Shown piece after piece: positions 1 to 12,044 of a DNA stretch of 64,000 nt. Source of the DNA: Corinectria fuckeliana (taxonomy: Eukaryota; Ascomycota; Sordariomycetes; Hypocreales; Nectriaceae); NCBI GenBank assembly GCA_019137255.1, contig WPDH01000006.1, positions 1 to 64,000 of the forward strand, in the 5' to 3' direction. Position numbers and translations under genes: made by a program. The notes below the pieces were generated by a model. The model was given only the letters and a program-made list of their open reading frames with translations. It was not told where the DNA came from and made no database searches. Every line of letters begins with the position of its first letter. Position 1 is the first letter of the stretch.

Positions 1-326
1 TGTCCTCAGCTTTTGATTCTCGGATTCAAGCTGTTTGGCCGCTTTGTTGGCACTCTCAGCTTCACTCTTTAGTTCCCGAACAGATTGCCCGATCTCGTTC
101 CTGCTCTGATTCAGCTTCTGATTCTCGGATTTAAGCTGTTTGGCCGCTTTGTTGGCACTTTCAGCTTCAGTCTTGAGTTCCCGAACAGATTGCCCGATCT
201 CGTTCCTGAACTGATTCAGCTTCTGATTCTCGGATTCAAGCTGTTTGGCCGTTTTGTTGGCACTTTCAGCTTCAGTCTTGAGTTCCCGAACAGATTGCCC
301 AATCTCGTTCCTGAACTGATTCAGCT
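1..326 (-). repeat. 105-bp tandem coding repeat, about three copies
   Basis: The word GATTCTCGGAT recurs at 15, 120 and 225, an exact period of 105 bp (35 codons). Copies differ at only a few bases. The third copy decays after about 326, and the array may continue beyond the left edge. It lies inside the coiled-coil gene and keeps its frame. Confidence 0.9.
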
Positions 327-1125
327 CCTTATCTAGCAGAGGCTTGAGCGATTCAAGGATTGTGTCTCGGGACTGCGTCGGCTGCTTGTCGGGGTTGGAG
401 GGTACGCTCGAGGTGGGCTCCTGCTTCCCCCGAGCGCCTGTTTGACCAGCCAGACCTGGCAGTATTTGGGTCGGTGAGAGATGACCAAAACCCGACCTTA
501 GCTTTTCATCTATTATCCCGATATTCTTGGCGCACGCAAGCACCTCATTTGTGGCCGTCCTCATCTGATCCTGGAACATTTCCACAATGGATGGAAAATC
601 TGCATGTTTGGAGCCTGACCGATCGTGGTCGGCTCGCAGCTTCTCGAGCCTCTTGTCTGCCGTTTCTTTCTTCTGCATCCAAGATATTCTCTCGCATATG
701 AGTCTCGTTAGGAGCTTCATGTCTCCAGCGTTTCGGGTTGCGTCCGTGTCCGACTTGGGCGTGTTCTGTGCTGCAGATGCTATTGTTTGTCAGTCGTTGA
801 CCATGTTATTGCGAGAACGCCTCTACGCACCCTGCTCCGGCGCCTTGTCGGCCTTGAGTGGTGTTGACCTCTGCGGGCTTGATCTCCGAGCAGCGGGTTC
901 GTGGGGTGGAGACTGGGCAAGGGAACCCCGGGCTGAGTCGTTGCGATAGTCTGAGGTGCGGCGGCGAAGTCCATCGTGCGAGTAGCCACGTCCTCGAGGG
1001 GAGCCGCGACCTCGGACTGGACTGCGATCTCTGTATTTGTCTCGGGGTGGTCGATCGCGATCGTCACGTCGAGAAGAATCATATCGACGACCGGAGTCAC
1101 TCCACCTATTCGAGCCAGGCGCCAT
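1..1125 (-). CDS. Coiled-coil repeat protein, 5' part (C-terminus beyond window)
   Basis: The model has exons 1125-831 and 770 to the left edge, giving 355 visible residues with no stop. The ATG at 1125 opens about 98 residues rich in Arg, Ser, Gly, Asp and Pro (RD, RG and SP dipeptides), an RS/RGG-like disordered head. The intron has donor GTGCGT and acceptor CTGCAG; an AATAG acceptor 9 nt earlier also keeps frame. Exon 2 first encodes a charged, mostly helical stretch. From about position 326 down to the edge it encodes three 35-residue units (core RNEIGQSVRELK), each five heptads long, so a long coiled coil is expected. I do not recognise the family. The head could bind RNA and the tail could dimerise, but this is inference. 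It is divergent from RVB2, 1.2 kb away. Confidence 0.72.
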
Positions 1126-2355
1126 CACGGCACTGGCAGCAACATACGAAGAAGCGACAGCATACGCAGATGAGGGGCGATGTGAGACAAGGTTTGGAAG
1201 CGCAGAGCTCCTGAGGGTCCAGCTAATAGTAGTTGCGCGTCGGAGTGGCCAGGTCCCGATGGTGCTTCGTGCGCGATCGAACAACGTCGTTAAGTAGCTT
1301 GGTAGGCGCCAGGGAAAAGGATGCACGCAATAGAAAGGCGTGCGATAGGTAGATGAGGCGGAGAAGACGGAGTCCGGATCGCGTGTTTGGCACGAAATCC
1401 GAGAGGAGGGGGGGACTGAGGGCTGAGAGCTGAAGACTGAAGAAAGAGGTAGGTAGGTACCTAGGTAGATAGATAGGTTGATTGGTTTGTTGGTCCAGAA
1501 ATGAAAATGGATGGGGGGAAAAAGCAATGAGAGAAGGCGGCAACGAATAATATGACAAGCTCCTACTCTCTTACCCAATACTTAGCAGGGACAAATAAAA
1601 AGCTGCAGACCGAGAAGGAGTGAGTGGACGACCCCGCGCATGCAGTAGTACACTTGCCGTGCGCCTGCGACTGCGACTGGAATCAAAAATTTAGGTTGAC
1701 GCTGCGTGAATCACTGTCAGAGTCGGTCGGGTTTGTCGAGCGTTGATTCAGCAACAGGAAAAGCCTTGGGGCGCTCGGCCCCGCCATCCGGTCAGCATCC
1801 AGCCAGACGCTTAGCGTTACCTGAAGGTTGTGGAAACTTCAGGCCAATCATCAAAAGGCCACACAAGTTGGCATCTGCATGTACTTCGTACTCAACAATC
1901 TTCTAGCAAACAAAACAAGCGCTTCTCAAAAACGAGATGAAAAGAGGGGTTCGATGCTGCCTTGCACAGGTACCTATGCATATACGCGCGATTAGGTTAC
2001 AGCTAGAGATCTCCCAGCAGGCGCCTAAATACTTTGATGATTCTCTAACTTGATCCGCTGCCAAAAGGAAACGCGTTTGGCCAAGTAGTGACGACGCGCC
2101 TAGTTTTGCTGGGGTAGATTGACTGCCCCTTTTGAGGCGGTGTGCGCTAGTCTAGCCCTGTAGCGCATATTCCTACTAAATAGGCGCCAGCCGCGCTCGC
2201 ATGGTTTTTTTCCGGCCAAGGCAGGCAGGTTCGCATACCAAGCACGGAGCTTGAAAGCCTCCAGCCTCACACTCCGTTGGCTTTCCTACAACTGCCACAG
2301 CCTTGCTTCTTAACCTCGAAACCTTGGCCAACCTGCGTGCGCAATAAGCGACAAG
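1126..2355. other. Intergenic, divergent promoter region
   Basis: This separates the coiled-coil gene (minus) from RVB2 (plus). It holds a GGTAGGTA/TACCTAGGTAG-type cluster at about 1448-1478, a word common in sordariomycete promoters. I see no supported gene. Confidence 0.6.
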
Positions 2356-3914
<1,559 letters not shown>

Positions 3915-4630
3915 ATTATATCGGCGAGAAGGCCTGGCGTTTGGGAACGGGTGTGTGGTCAAGGGCGGCTGTGATGTGATGGATATTGTACCATACGATA
4001 CGCGGCGTAGACGGCGCGTCAAAGCTAAAAACACAGAACCGAGTAATTATTCTTCTAGGGATATTAAAAGCATGCACATCAACGTCTTCGTAGTGCAACC
4101 ATGAAGTCAACCTACTACCTAATGCATTAACGGTCGCATCGATATTGGGTCTTTGGACCACTGCTCGCATTTCCCAAGAAAGAAAGGCCCTAATAGTCTA
4201 ACGCCCATTACCCCATTCAGTTCTCACGCAGTATACACTCATAGACTACTCATCTAGGCTTCTCGTTATGCCTCGCCGCTCACCTCCTCGGGTTGTTCCA
4301 AGACGCGGTGTCCAACGGGCGGGATGATGATGGACTCTGTAGGTATGTTAGGTATGAAGTACACTCACTTATAAACGACTATTTCTTTGGCCTCGCTTTG
4401 CAGCCATGAATGGAGGCTTGGAGATTTGGGAAGCTGGTCCTAGCGAGGGGAGCGTTTATTCCCTCGAGGAGATTTCTATACTCTATTCTCTGTAAGTCCG
4501 GCACAGTCCAGCAGTGCAGTAGTCCAGCCTCGTCGACAACGTACATCGAACGATAAGCCGGAAGCAATGCCGTGGAGATGCTTCGGCCCATCGCAGTGTC
4601 TCCTTCGCAAGAACCGTCTACGGTCATCGC
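3915..4630. other. Intergenic, convergent 3' ends
   Basis: Shared downstream region of RVB2 (plus) and the DJ-1-like gene (minus). A minus-strand frame at 4379-4627 starts 4 nt past the DJ-1 stop and has no family features; it is read as 3' UTR. Confidence 0.55.
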
Positions 4631-5554
4631 TCAGACGGCCGCTTTGCAAGGCCTGGTGATGGAAGGCGAGATGCCGTCGCGCTCAGAGAAGGGGTCGTCG
4701 TCGGCGGCCAGCGGCACGTGCTCGACCATGTTGGCGATGAGATGCGACCGCTCGGAGCCCCAGTACGTCTCGATGAAGGCGAAGACGAGGTCCAGAGCCG
4801 ACGTGACCTAGTATTCGTCAGCGACATGCTCGGATCTTTCACGGTTTGGGGGTTTGAAGGAGGATTGTATTGGACTTACACCCGACGAAGACCAGATCTT
4901 GCCGTCGACAACGAAGCGCGCCGGCGTCACCCAGTTGACGTTGGGGCCCATGGCAGTCATGGCGTCCCACGCCTTCTTGTTCGTCGTCGCCATGCGGCCG
5001 TCCAGCACGCCCGCCCGGGCCGCAATGCCGGCGCCCGTGCAGATGGTCATGAGGATGTCGACCCTGGGGAACATCTTCCTGACGTAGGCGACCTCGGCCT
5101 GCAGCGCGGGGTTGCGCGCGCCGGGCCCGCCGGGGACGATGAGCACGTCCAGGTCGACATCGTCGTCAAAGGTGCGCGTCGGCCGGACGGCGGGCCAGAA
5201 GCTCGAGTTGAAGGGGTTCATGGCCAGCGGCTCGGTGGTCACGGGGTCGAGGGTGGCGGCGACGAGGTGCAGCTCCAGCCGCTGCGCGCCCAGCGCGAGC
5301 AGCTGCAGCGGGTCGAGGGCGGCGAAGACGTCGATCATGTCGAAGGCGCGGAACAGCACCACGCCGACGTTGCGGATGTCGGAGCCCCGCAGCGCCGGGA
5401 TCGCGCCGGGCGTCACGCACGCGCTGCTGCTGCTGCTGTTGCTCTGGGACGTCGCCGAGGAGGCCCGCGGCGGAGGCAGGGCCGCGGCGGAGAAGGGCGT
5501 GGCGAGGAGGAGGTCGAGGGCGCCGGCGAGGAGGTACGCGGTTGAGAATCGCAT
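4631..5554 (-). CDS. DJ-1/PfpI superfamily protein with signal peptide
   Basis: Exons 5554-4880 and 4807-4631 give 283 residues. The intron (donor GTAAGT, acceptor ACTAG) joins SSSG to VTSALDLVFAF, restoring the usual (S/A)G(V)TSGLDL-type helix of DJ-1/PfpI glutamine-amidotransferase-like folds. The nucleophile elbow is TICTGAGIAARAG with Cys172, followed by the LDGRMATTNK strand typical of the family. PGGPG is at about 141-145 and an acidic residue (Asp72) sits where the active-site Glu/Asp is expected. Residues 1-25 are a hydrophobic leader (MRFSTAYLLAGALDLLLA), so secretion or ER entry is likely, which is less common for this fold. Family members include isonitrile hydratase-like enzymes and regulators; the substrate here cannot be told. 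A Ser-rich linker lies at about 32-45. Confidence 0.85.
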
Positions 5555-7224
5555 GGTGTTGATGGTTGGCTAGCTCTTTGAGGTGAGTTCTAGAGGGAAC
5601 AGGCCCGGCGAACCAAGCATCAAGAAGTTCCTAAGCAGTTACCGAGTTGAGAAAGGGACTGGACGCTCGTCAGAGAAGGAACCAAGAAAGAGGGAGTCAA
5701 TCCCAAAGCGAAGCAGTGAAGCAGATCTCGAGGCCTCTCTGAAGAGCAGGCAAGGGCAGCAACGACGAAAGGAGGGGGGGAAGGCAAGGTGACCAAGACA
5801 CACAGAATGAAGCCCTACAACGGATGAATGTCCTTGGTCTTAAAGATCAAAACTCACATCGAGAACCCACGCACTCTTGGGCCTCTTATACCTGTCGACC
5901 TAGTTTCCTACATAACCAACCCCATCATCCCAACTTACCAGTCCCCAGCCCTAGTCTCCATCATCCCGAAACCCAACAGAGGCCAAGAGCCAACCCAATC
6001 CTGCCACGAGAAGGGGACGGACAGAAACCTGCTCATAAAGCCTCTTCCGACTACTGCGCCTCTCGAACACGGCCAAGCAAACGAACGAACCAACCTAAAT
6101 CGCTCGTCCGCGAAGCCACATCCAATAGCTGAATCTTGCAGAATCCCCCCTCCGCCCTCAAGTTAATTAAATCAGAAACCCGCCCGCAGTTTTTGTGCTC
6201 ACATAATACTACGTACGCACTACGTTGAGTGGCAGTGGACGGTCCCCGCCCGCCGGCGCCCGGGGCTCCGCACCCGGGGATCCCGGAAGGGAAAGTTCGG
6301 TCCTCCCTCCCGGGAATGGCGAGATTTAGCGGGGGAAGAGTACCTCAAATATGCTCAAGCAGACAAATCCTCCGTCGGCAATTTACGTAGTACGTAGTAA
6401 TTAGACTACAGGGCTTTAAGACGGGCCTCATGACGGAGAAAAAAAAGTAATTAGCGAAGATAAGGGACGAAATTAACAAGAGGCTCACTCAGAGCAAAAC
6501 CATAGATGCAGAATGTCAGGAGCCAGCCAAGCCTTTTCTTTTCTTTCAGTCTCCGCTTCTCGAGCGGAGATCTCGGGAGCCGATTTAGTTCGGACAAAAG
6601 ACCAGCTAAAAGCTGTCCTGGTCCCAGGAGGAGACGGCAGGATTAAAAGACGTGATCCATATCGACATAATACTAGACTCGGATCGGAGACTGTTGGCTG
6701 TGTTGCCGTTTCAAGTCTCATCCAGCATCTACAACCTGAATCTTGAGACATTGTCAACGATTAACAGCCGCCATCCAACAAAGCAACAAAGTTTTCATCT
6801 AACTGGCATCTCTGATTTCAAAAACTTTCAACCTTTAGACAACAGCAGAATGGTATCCAAGCTTTCTCGCCAATCAAAGTCATCATCCCCAATCATTCAT
6901 TCTCACATTTTCTCATATCACTACCGTTATGGAGGACACTAATACGTGACACTGAGAGCTATAGCTTCCGTCTCTATTTCCCAAAACCCGAATTCCCGTC
7001 ATTCATTTGGGGGTGTGCAGTTCTGGCATCCAATGATTCCAGCCAACCTCTCATCCATGACTCTGATGGTTTGCGTCCATCTCGTCGTTAAACCCCATCA
7101 ACGCCTTTGCCAGTCCCAGGGAATCTCCGTCCCATCCAAATCAAGCCCGTTCCAAGATCGCCGAGAGAAGTATATATAGGTATAAGACACGATTACCGAA
7201 CCGATGTACTGAGTAGTCGCCGCA
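5555..7224. other. Intergenic, no supported gene
   Basis: Upstream of the DJ-1-like gene and downstream of the bHLH gene. A GC-rich block with CCCGGGG and CCCGGG words lies at about 6240-6320, and GTACGTAGTACGTAGTA-like words follow at about 6385. Two plus-strand frames (5824-6166) overlap each other in different phases and have no codon bias or motifs. Confidence 0.5.
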
Positions 7225-8667
7225 TCACCGACCCTCCAAGCCGGCGAGCTGGGCTGCCAAGACCTCGTTGCCCCTGAGCAGCTCGTCCAACCACTCCGCG
7301 GCCATCGACAGCATCGTGCTCTTGCTGAAGCCGCCGCCTCGGAGCCCTGGAACCAGTTCGCACAGGTCGTCGAAGCCTTCCTTGATCAGCGTCCTTCGCT
7401 TCTGCTCGCTCCGGATGTGGTTTTCCCGCTTTTGCTCCTCCGAGAGGTTCTCTCGTGCAGCTTTAGCAGCATTAGCCACTGATTTTCGTCGCTTCCCAGC
7501 CGCTGTGTCTTCGACGGGCGGCGAGGAGACGGAAACGGCACGTTCAGCCTTCGGTTTTCGTCTCCTGCTAGCTTTTGGCGTGGTTGTGTCGTTATCGGCC
7601 TCGTCGTCGGTGGTTTCCTTGCCATTCTTACTCTTCCGTCTCTTTCGCGGCGGGGCGTCGGTTTCTTGCGACATCTTGGCCTGGTTTGTCGCTCGGCTGC
7701 GACCTGGTGGTGCCGTTTGTCCGTGGCTAGGACTACTTGGTCGTGTGTTGTCTGCACTCTGACTAGGCTCGAAGCATTCGAGATACTTGAGCTGTTCCTT
7801 GGTAATCGACTCGGCCGTCTCTTTATCCGAGTGTGTAGTGTAGCCCTGGATGTGATTGAAGTTGGAGTCTGAACCCCACTGATACTCGGGAGGAGGCGGT
7901 GGCTCCCGGACCTGGCGCCTTTCTTGCGAGCCAAACACCCAGTCTGCGAAGTTAGTTTCAACCTCGCCGGCCGCAAAACTTCGTCTGTGATCCTCTCGAA
8001 ACTCTTCCAAGGGCTGGTGTCGAAGATGGCCAACGGGGGGCCCGATTGTTCGACGCGGATACGTTGATTCAAGACCGTTTGAGCTACGTCGCTGGGCAGA
8101 GCCATTCTGGAGGAGAGTAGCTGCGGCGTTGAGGACATCGTCGGAGGTGCGGCTGTGCTCCAAATGCGGTTGAGCTGGAGCAGGCGGCGGCGGAGGCGGC
8201 GGCATCATCATACTAGAACCCATGGGCATCAAACTATGGTAATCACCCAAACTGGTGGCTAAGCCGTGACCCGGGGGGGAAGCCAGCGAAGGGCCGGGCT
8301 GCTGGCCAAACGAAGTGGTAGAACCCATAAACTGAGGTGGCAAGTCAAGCCAAGTGTCTGTGAAGTTGAGGCCCTCGCCGAATGAGGGCATGTTGTAGTG
8401 GTCGGCCGTCATATCCTCAAAGAAGGACGATAGGAGTTTGTTGTCGTTATCGGAGAGAAGGGGAGCGCCAGGGGCGGGCTCGGGAGGATCGAGGAGGGGA
8501 GGTTCTTGGTTCGGATCAACCGACACTGAAGTCAAACCCTATATTAGTCTCGGCGCGGACAAAGGCGGAAGCAAGCGAGAAGGCATGTACATACGGCCAT
8601 AGGCCAGGAAGGGATCGGAGGGCGGCTGCGACGAACCCATCCTCGGAGCCTGCTGTACGGCGAGCAT
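7225..8667 (-). CDS. bHLH transcription factor, CACGTG-binding class
   Basis: Exons 8667-8595 and 8525-7225 give 457 residues. The bHLH domain is C-terminal (about 388-445). Its basic region has His394, Glu398 and Arg402, the H-E-R triad that in known bHLH proteins contacts a CACGTG E-box. The loop is GLRGGGFSK and helix 2 runs through STMLSMAAEWLDELL. The rest is low-complexity: Pro-rich (PPPPPPPAPA), acidic near the N-terminus, and basic KRRK stretches that could act as nuclear localisation signals at about 310-370. The start was moved upstream of the first ATG of the long exon because a GTATGT/TTCAG intron joins DPFLAYGL to SVDPNQEPPLL in frame. A CACGTG lies at 8826-8831, about 160 bp upstream of the start. 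Target genes are unknown. Confidence 0.85.
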
Positions 8668-8825
8668 GGGGGCGTCTTTGGGGTTTAGAGGTCTCGTAGG
8701 ACGGCGTAGTCTGAGACTGGAGCGGAGGAACAGTCGGCAAAGGAAGCGGTTAGTTTGTTGGGGTGGTTGCTAAACACAAATATCGTAGGCACGAAGAATG
8801 GCTGAGACGAGCTCGGTGCCTCTAG

Positions 8826-8831
8826 CACGTG
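8826..8831. promoter_or_regulatory. CACGTG E-box upstream of the bHLH gene
   Basis: A perfect palindromic E-box about 160 bp upstream of the ATG of the bHLH gene, whose H-E-R basic region predicts this site. Autoregulation is inference. Confidence 0.45.
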
Positions 8832-11619
8832 CCGCAACCGCAGCTGGGTCGAAATCCGGAGAAGCGATACCGCATCGACCTAGGCGCGTGCAAGGGTAAC
8901 AAGCGGCAGACAGGCCACAAATAGAGTCCACCAGTGAGGAAGCCAAGAGCCGACGATTTGTTTGTCGGGGAGAAGGCTGGAATAAGCCAAAGCTGGGCTG
9001 TGGGACGGGAGATGTGGTTCGTGGGGTCGTCCTGCCCGCTTGGCAACGGGGAGAGGTCTTTGAAGAAGTGGAAGAGCAAGGGCACGAGCTCGATGTAAGG
9101 AGACAGGGGAATCAGAAGGAGGGCGAAGGAGGGAGGTTCAAGGGAGGTGACGTGCAGTAGTAGAAGCAGTAGCCGCAGCGGGAGTTGGGAGAATGTGTAG
9201 AAGTGATTCTGAGAAGGGAGTCGGAGTTCAGGCGCATGCGCAAAGGCAGGTTGGCAGGTGGTTGTTTGCATTCACATCACGCCCAGGCCTTCAAGCATCT
9301 GCAACTGCGTCGGCATCTCCAAGCAAATAATGTCAAGGCTGCAGTTTCTGGTGGCGTTGTTGTTCTGTTCTGCCAGGTGCGGCTAGAAGGGCATCGTCGG
9401 AAGCAGAGGAGGAAGTGTTGAGGAGTCAAGGTCAAGCGCGGAAGTGTGTGTGTGTGTGTGTGTCTGAGAGATGGATGGTGGACAAGGTGTGAGAGAGGTG
9501 GAGGGAGGGCGGCGGCGGCGGGCGACGGTGGACGGAGCAAGTTGAAGGGACGTTGCAGCGGACCAAAGTGACTCTGGAACAAGGCGAGCCGCAGGTACTG
9601 TACTTCAGAGCGCAGTGCACGTCGATGTTAGTTAGCTGGATGAGCCAATGACTTGCAGCTAGTAGCCATGTGGGCATGTATCGGTACATGGTGCCGTGTA
9701 CACGGTACGCGACCCGACGACATGAATGCGCCCAGCCCACTCCACCACGCCGGCTTGAACATATGCCCTTGTCCTTCACGGGTCACCTGCATTGCATTGC
9801 TCAACGAGACCCCCCTCCCACTCCCCCTTCTTCCCTCCGCAAGAGCAAAAGGCGACGGGACGCCCCCTCTTGGCCATGATCCGGATCGAATCGATTGCAC
9901 CGCCGGTCAGGACAGAGTGCGACGCATGCTACACCAAGTTTGACTGCTTGTGCTTGCCATTGGCATGTTCCCTTCCGGGCGGCCCGATACTGGCATGCGA
10001 ACGTCTATCGGTGGGTTTGCACCAAAGGCCGCAATATGCATCTAGGGAACTATCACATGCTTGCGCGAACCTTGCGCCTGTCATAGCAAAACTTGAAGTT
10101 TTGTTAGGCCAGCTCCACGGCCAGCTCCACGGCCAACTGCCAAGCTCCAACACTAATAATAATTACAGGGAAGCTGCAGGGCGCCGCCAGGCAGTTGAAT
10201 GCGGTGCTGCATCTGCATGTGGTAGTGGTGGTGGTGGCTAAGCGACGAGGACTGGATGCTGATGGGTTCAAGCCTCCCGAAGTCGAGGTCGTTCTGTCGC
10301 ATTAGAGATAAGAGGCAGAGAAGGAAGGCTCCGGTGACATTGCCACGCACAACAGACAGACAAAACACATACATAATTACCAACTAATTACGGTATCTAC
10401 TGTATTACTCCAGTAAGAATGATGCTGTCGGTACGAACGCCCTCTCAGCTCATCTCGTGACCCGCTCGCTCGTCGGCCCGCGACGGTCCAACCAAAGTGC
10501 AAGTATTACCTACCTCCCTAAACAACCAGGAGAACAAGCCGAATATCGTTCAAGGACAGAGATTCGACGGGTCCGTCGGCCCTGTAGACCTACCTAGTAC
10601 CTACCGAGTTGGTTTCTCGCTGGATCGATCCTTTCTTGTTCTTCGTGGATCTTTTTTCTTGTTACAGTAGCTTCGTTTTGGCCCTTTTGGGGTCCCTCGA
10701 GCGGAACTTGCCCGCCTAGTCTTAGTGAGCGCTAGGTGAACCCCAGGATATAGGATGATCCATCCATGGTTCCCCAGGCCGAAATCTCCAACTGCCTACC
10801 TTAGTTGGAGACAACAAGCACCTTGGCACCTCTCTCCTCCTCCTCTGTCACTCGCAACCGCTCAACCACCGACACAACCCGCTCCGCTGCTTTGCTCCAA
10901 CTGCACGCTGTCAGTTCGTTCTTGCACACACCCTTACACAACGCCCCTCGCCTTCTTCTCCAGCCCCAGCACGCTCACGCAGGACACTCAGGGGGGCCCC
11001 CTTGATCAGCACATCGCATCGTCAACTCGGCCATCATCCGCGTCTTGTCCAAGTCTCGTGTCTGCTATAGCCTCATCCCGTCACATCTCACATCCCATCC
11101 CATCTCACGCCCCCCTCCTCTTCCTCCACCACCGCCACACTTGTCGTCTCCGAAATTGAGCCACCCAGTTCCCCAGAACCCCCAGAACCCCCGGAACACA
11201 ACCCCAGGTTAGTACACACACATCTCCACTTGTTCGTTCATCCTTCTCTCTCTCTCTCTCCATCGCCATCGTCCCCCAGACACGCCGCTCAGCCAGCTCG
11301 CCCGGGTCACGGCATCTCTTCGCTGGGGGTCGGCCTACGATCTACTACCCGGCCTGGTTAGGTAGATGCCCCCCCTCCCCTTTCCGTCTCCAGCTTCCCG
11401 CATGCGAAAAGCCCCATCATCCCTGGCTGTACACTACAGTAGTCTGTCTGTCGGGCTGTCAGTTGCGAACTTTTGGTCGACGTCGACCTGACTTTCACAC
11501 GCGCCGTCCCGCAGCCTCACAACCATGCCGAGGCTCATCACAACGGTTCCCCACATCTCCGCGTCCGCATCCCGAACCAAACTCTTCGTTGTGCATCGAA
11601 CTCCCGAGCTGTCACTTTT

Positions 11620-11653
11620 GCCTTGCCTCGCCTTGCCTTGCCTTGCCTTGCCG
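11620..11653. repeat. CCTTG pentanucleotide array
   Basis: About six CCTTG/CCTCG units in the probable leader of the TMEM135-like gene. Confidence 0.8.
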
Positions 11654-12044
11654 GTGATCAAACACCCCCGGCATAGTAAACCTCGGGATCGTCCATCGTC
11701 AATCGACTGTCTCTCCATCGTCATGTCGTCCCATCGTGCCTGTCCTTTTGATGCACTCTCCTCCATCCAGCTCCGAGGCACATCCCTGTCTGATCTGCCA
11801 CTGCAGCCATGCTGTCGTATCCCCGTCCCTGTCACAAGCCCTTTGGTTAGACTGACCTCCTTTTGTTCTCTTCTTCACACCCTCTTCACATACCGTCGAC
11901 AGGGGCTTCCGTGTTTTATTGACTTGCTCCGCATTATTCAGGAACCTGTTCAATCTCTGCCGTCATCTACGGAGTAGTGCCTTTCAACCCGGCAGCAGGT
12001 CCCGTAGTCCTGCTCACAACCGCCGCTGCATGAGGTAGTCGGTC

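Larger units (their letters stand above)
8668..12044. other. Long intergenic region with leader-like sequence
   Basis: 3.4 kb without a supported gene. It holds a (GT)9 run at about 9444-9462, a 12-bp tandem repeat (GGCCAGCTCCAC) at about 10107-10130, and a CT-rich stretch from about 10800. A CCTTG pentamer array lies at 11620-11653, after an ATG-poor pyrimidine-rich leader. The right half is probably promoter and 5' UTR of the TMEM135-like gene. Open frames here are Pro/Ser/Thr/His-rich products of C-rich DNA, not genes. Confidence 0.5.

Noticed and set aside
360..949. Plus-strand frames of 113 and 120 codons
   Set aside because: Antisense to exon 2 and the intron of the coiled-coil gene, which has clear heptads on the minus strand.
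4718..5545. 275-codon plus-strand frame
   Set aside because: Antisense to the DJ-1-like gene; Arg/Gly/Ala-rich shadow of GC-rich codons.
5824..6166. Two overlapping plus-strand frames of 102 and 112 codons
   Set aside because: Different phases of the same DNA, no codon bias, no motif.
8516..8740. Separate 74-codon gene upstream of the bHLH gene
   Set aside because: Starts at TTG in another frame; the DNA is exon 1 and intron 1 of the bHLH gene.
9444..9462. GT microsatellite
   Set aside because: Ordinary simple repeat without a nearby gene feature.
10755..11159. 134-codon frame in the long region before the TMEM135-like gene
   Set aside because: Pro/Ser/His-rich product of pyrimidine-rich leader DNA; no domain and overlapping frames of similar length.
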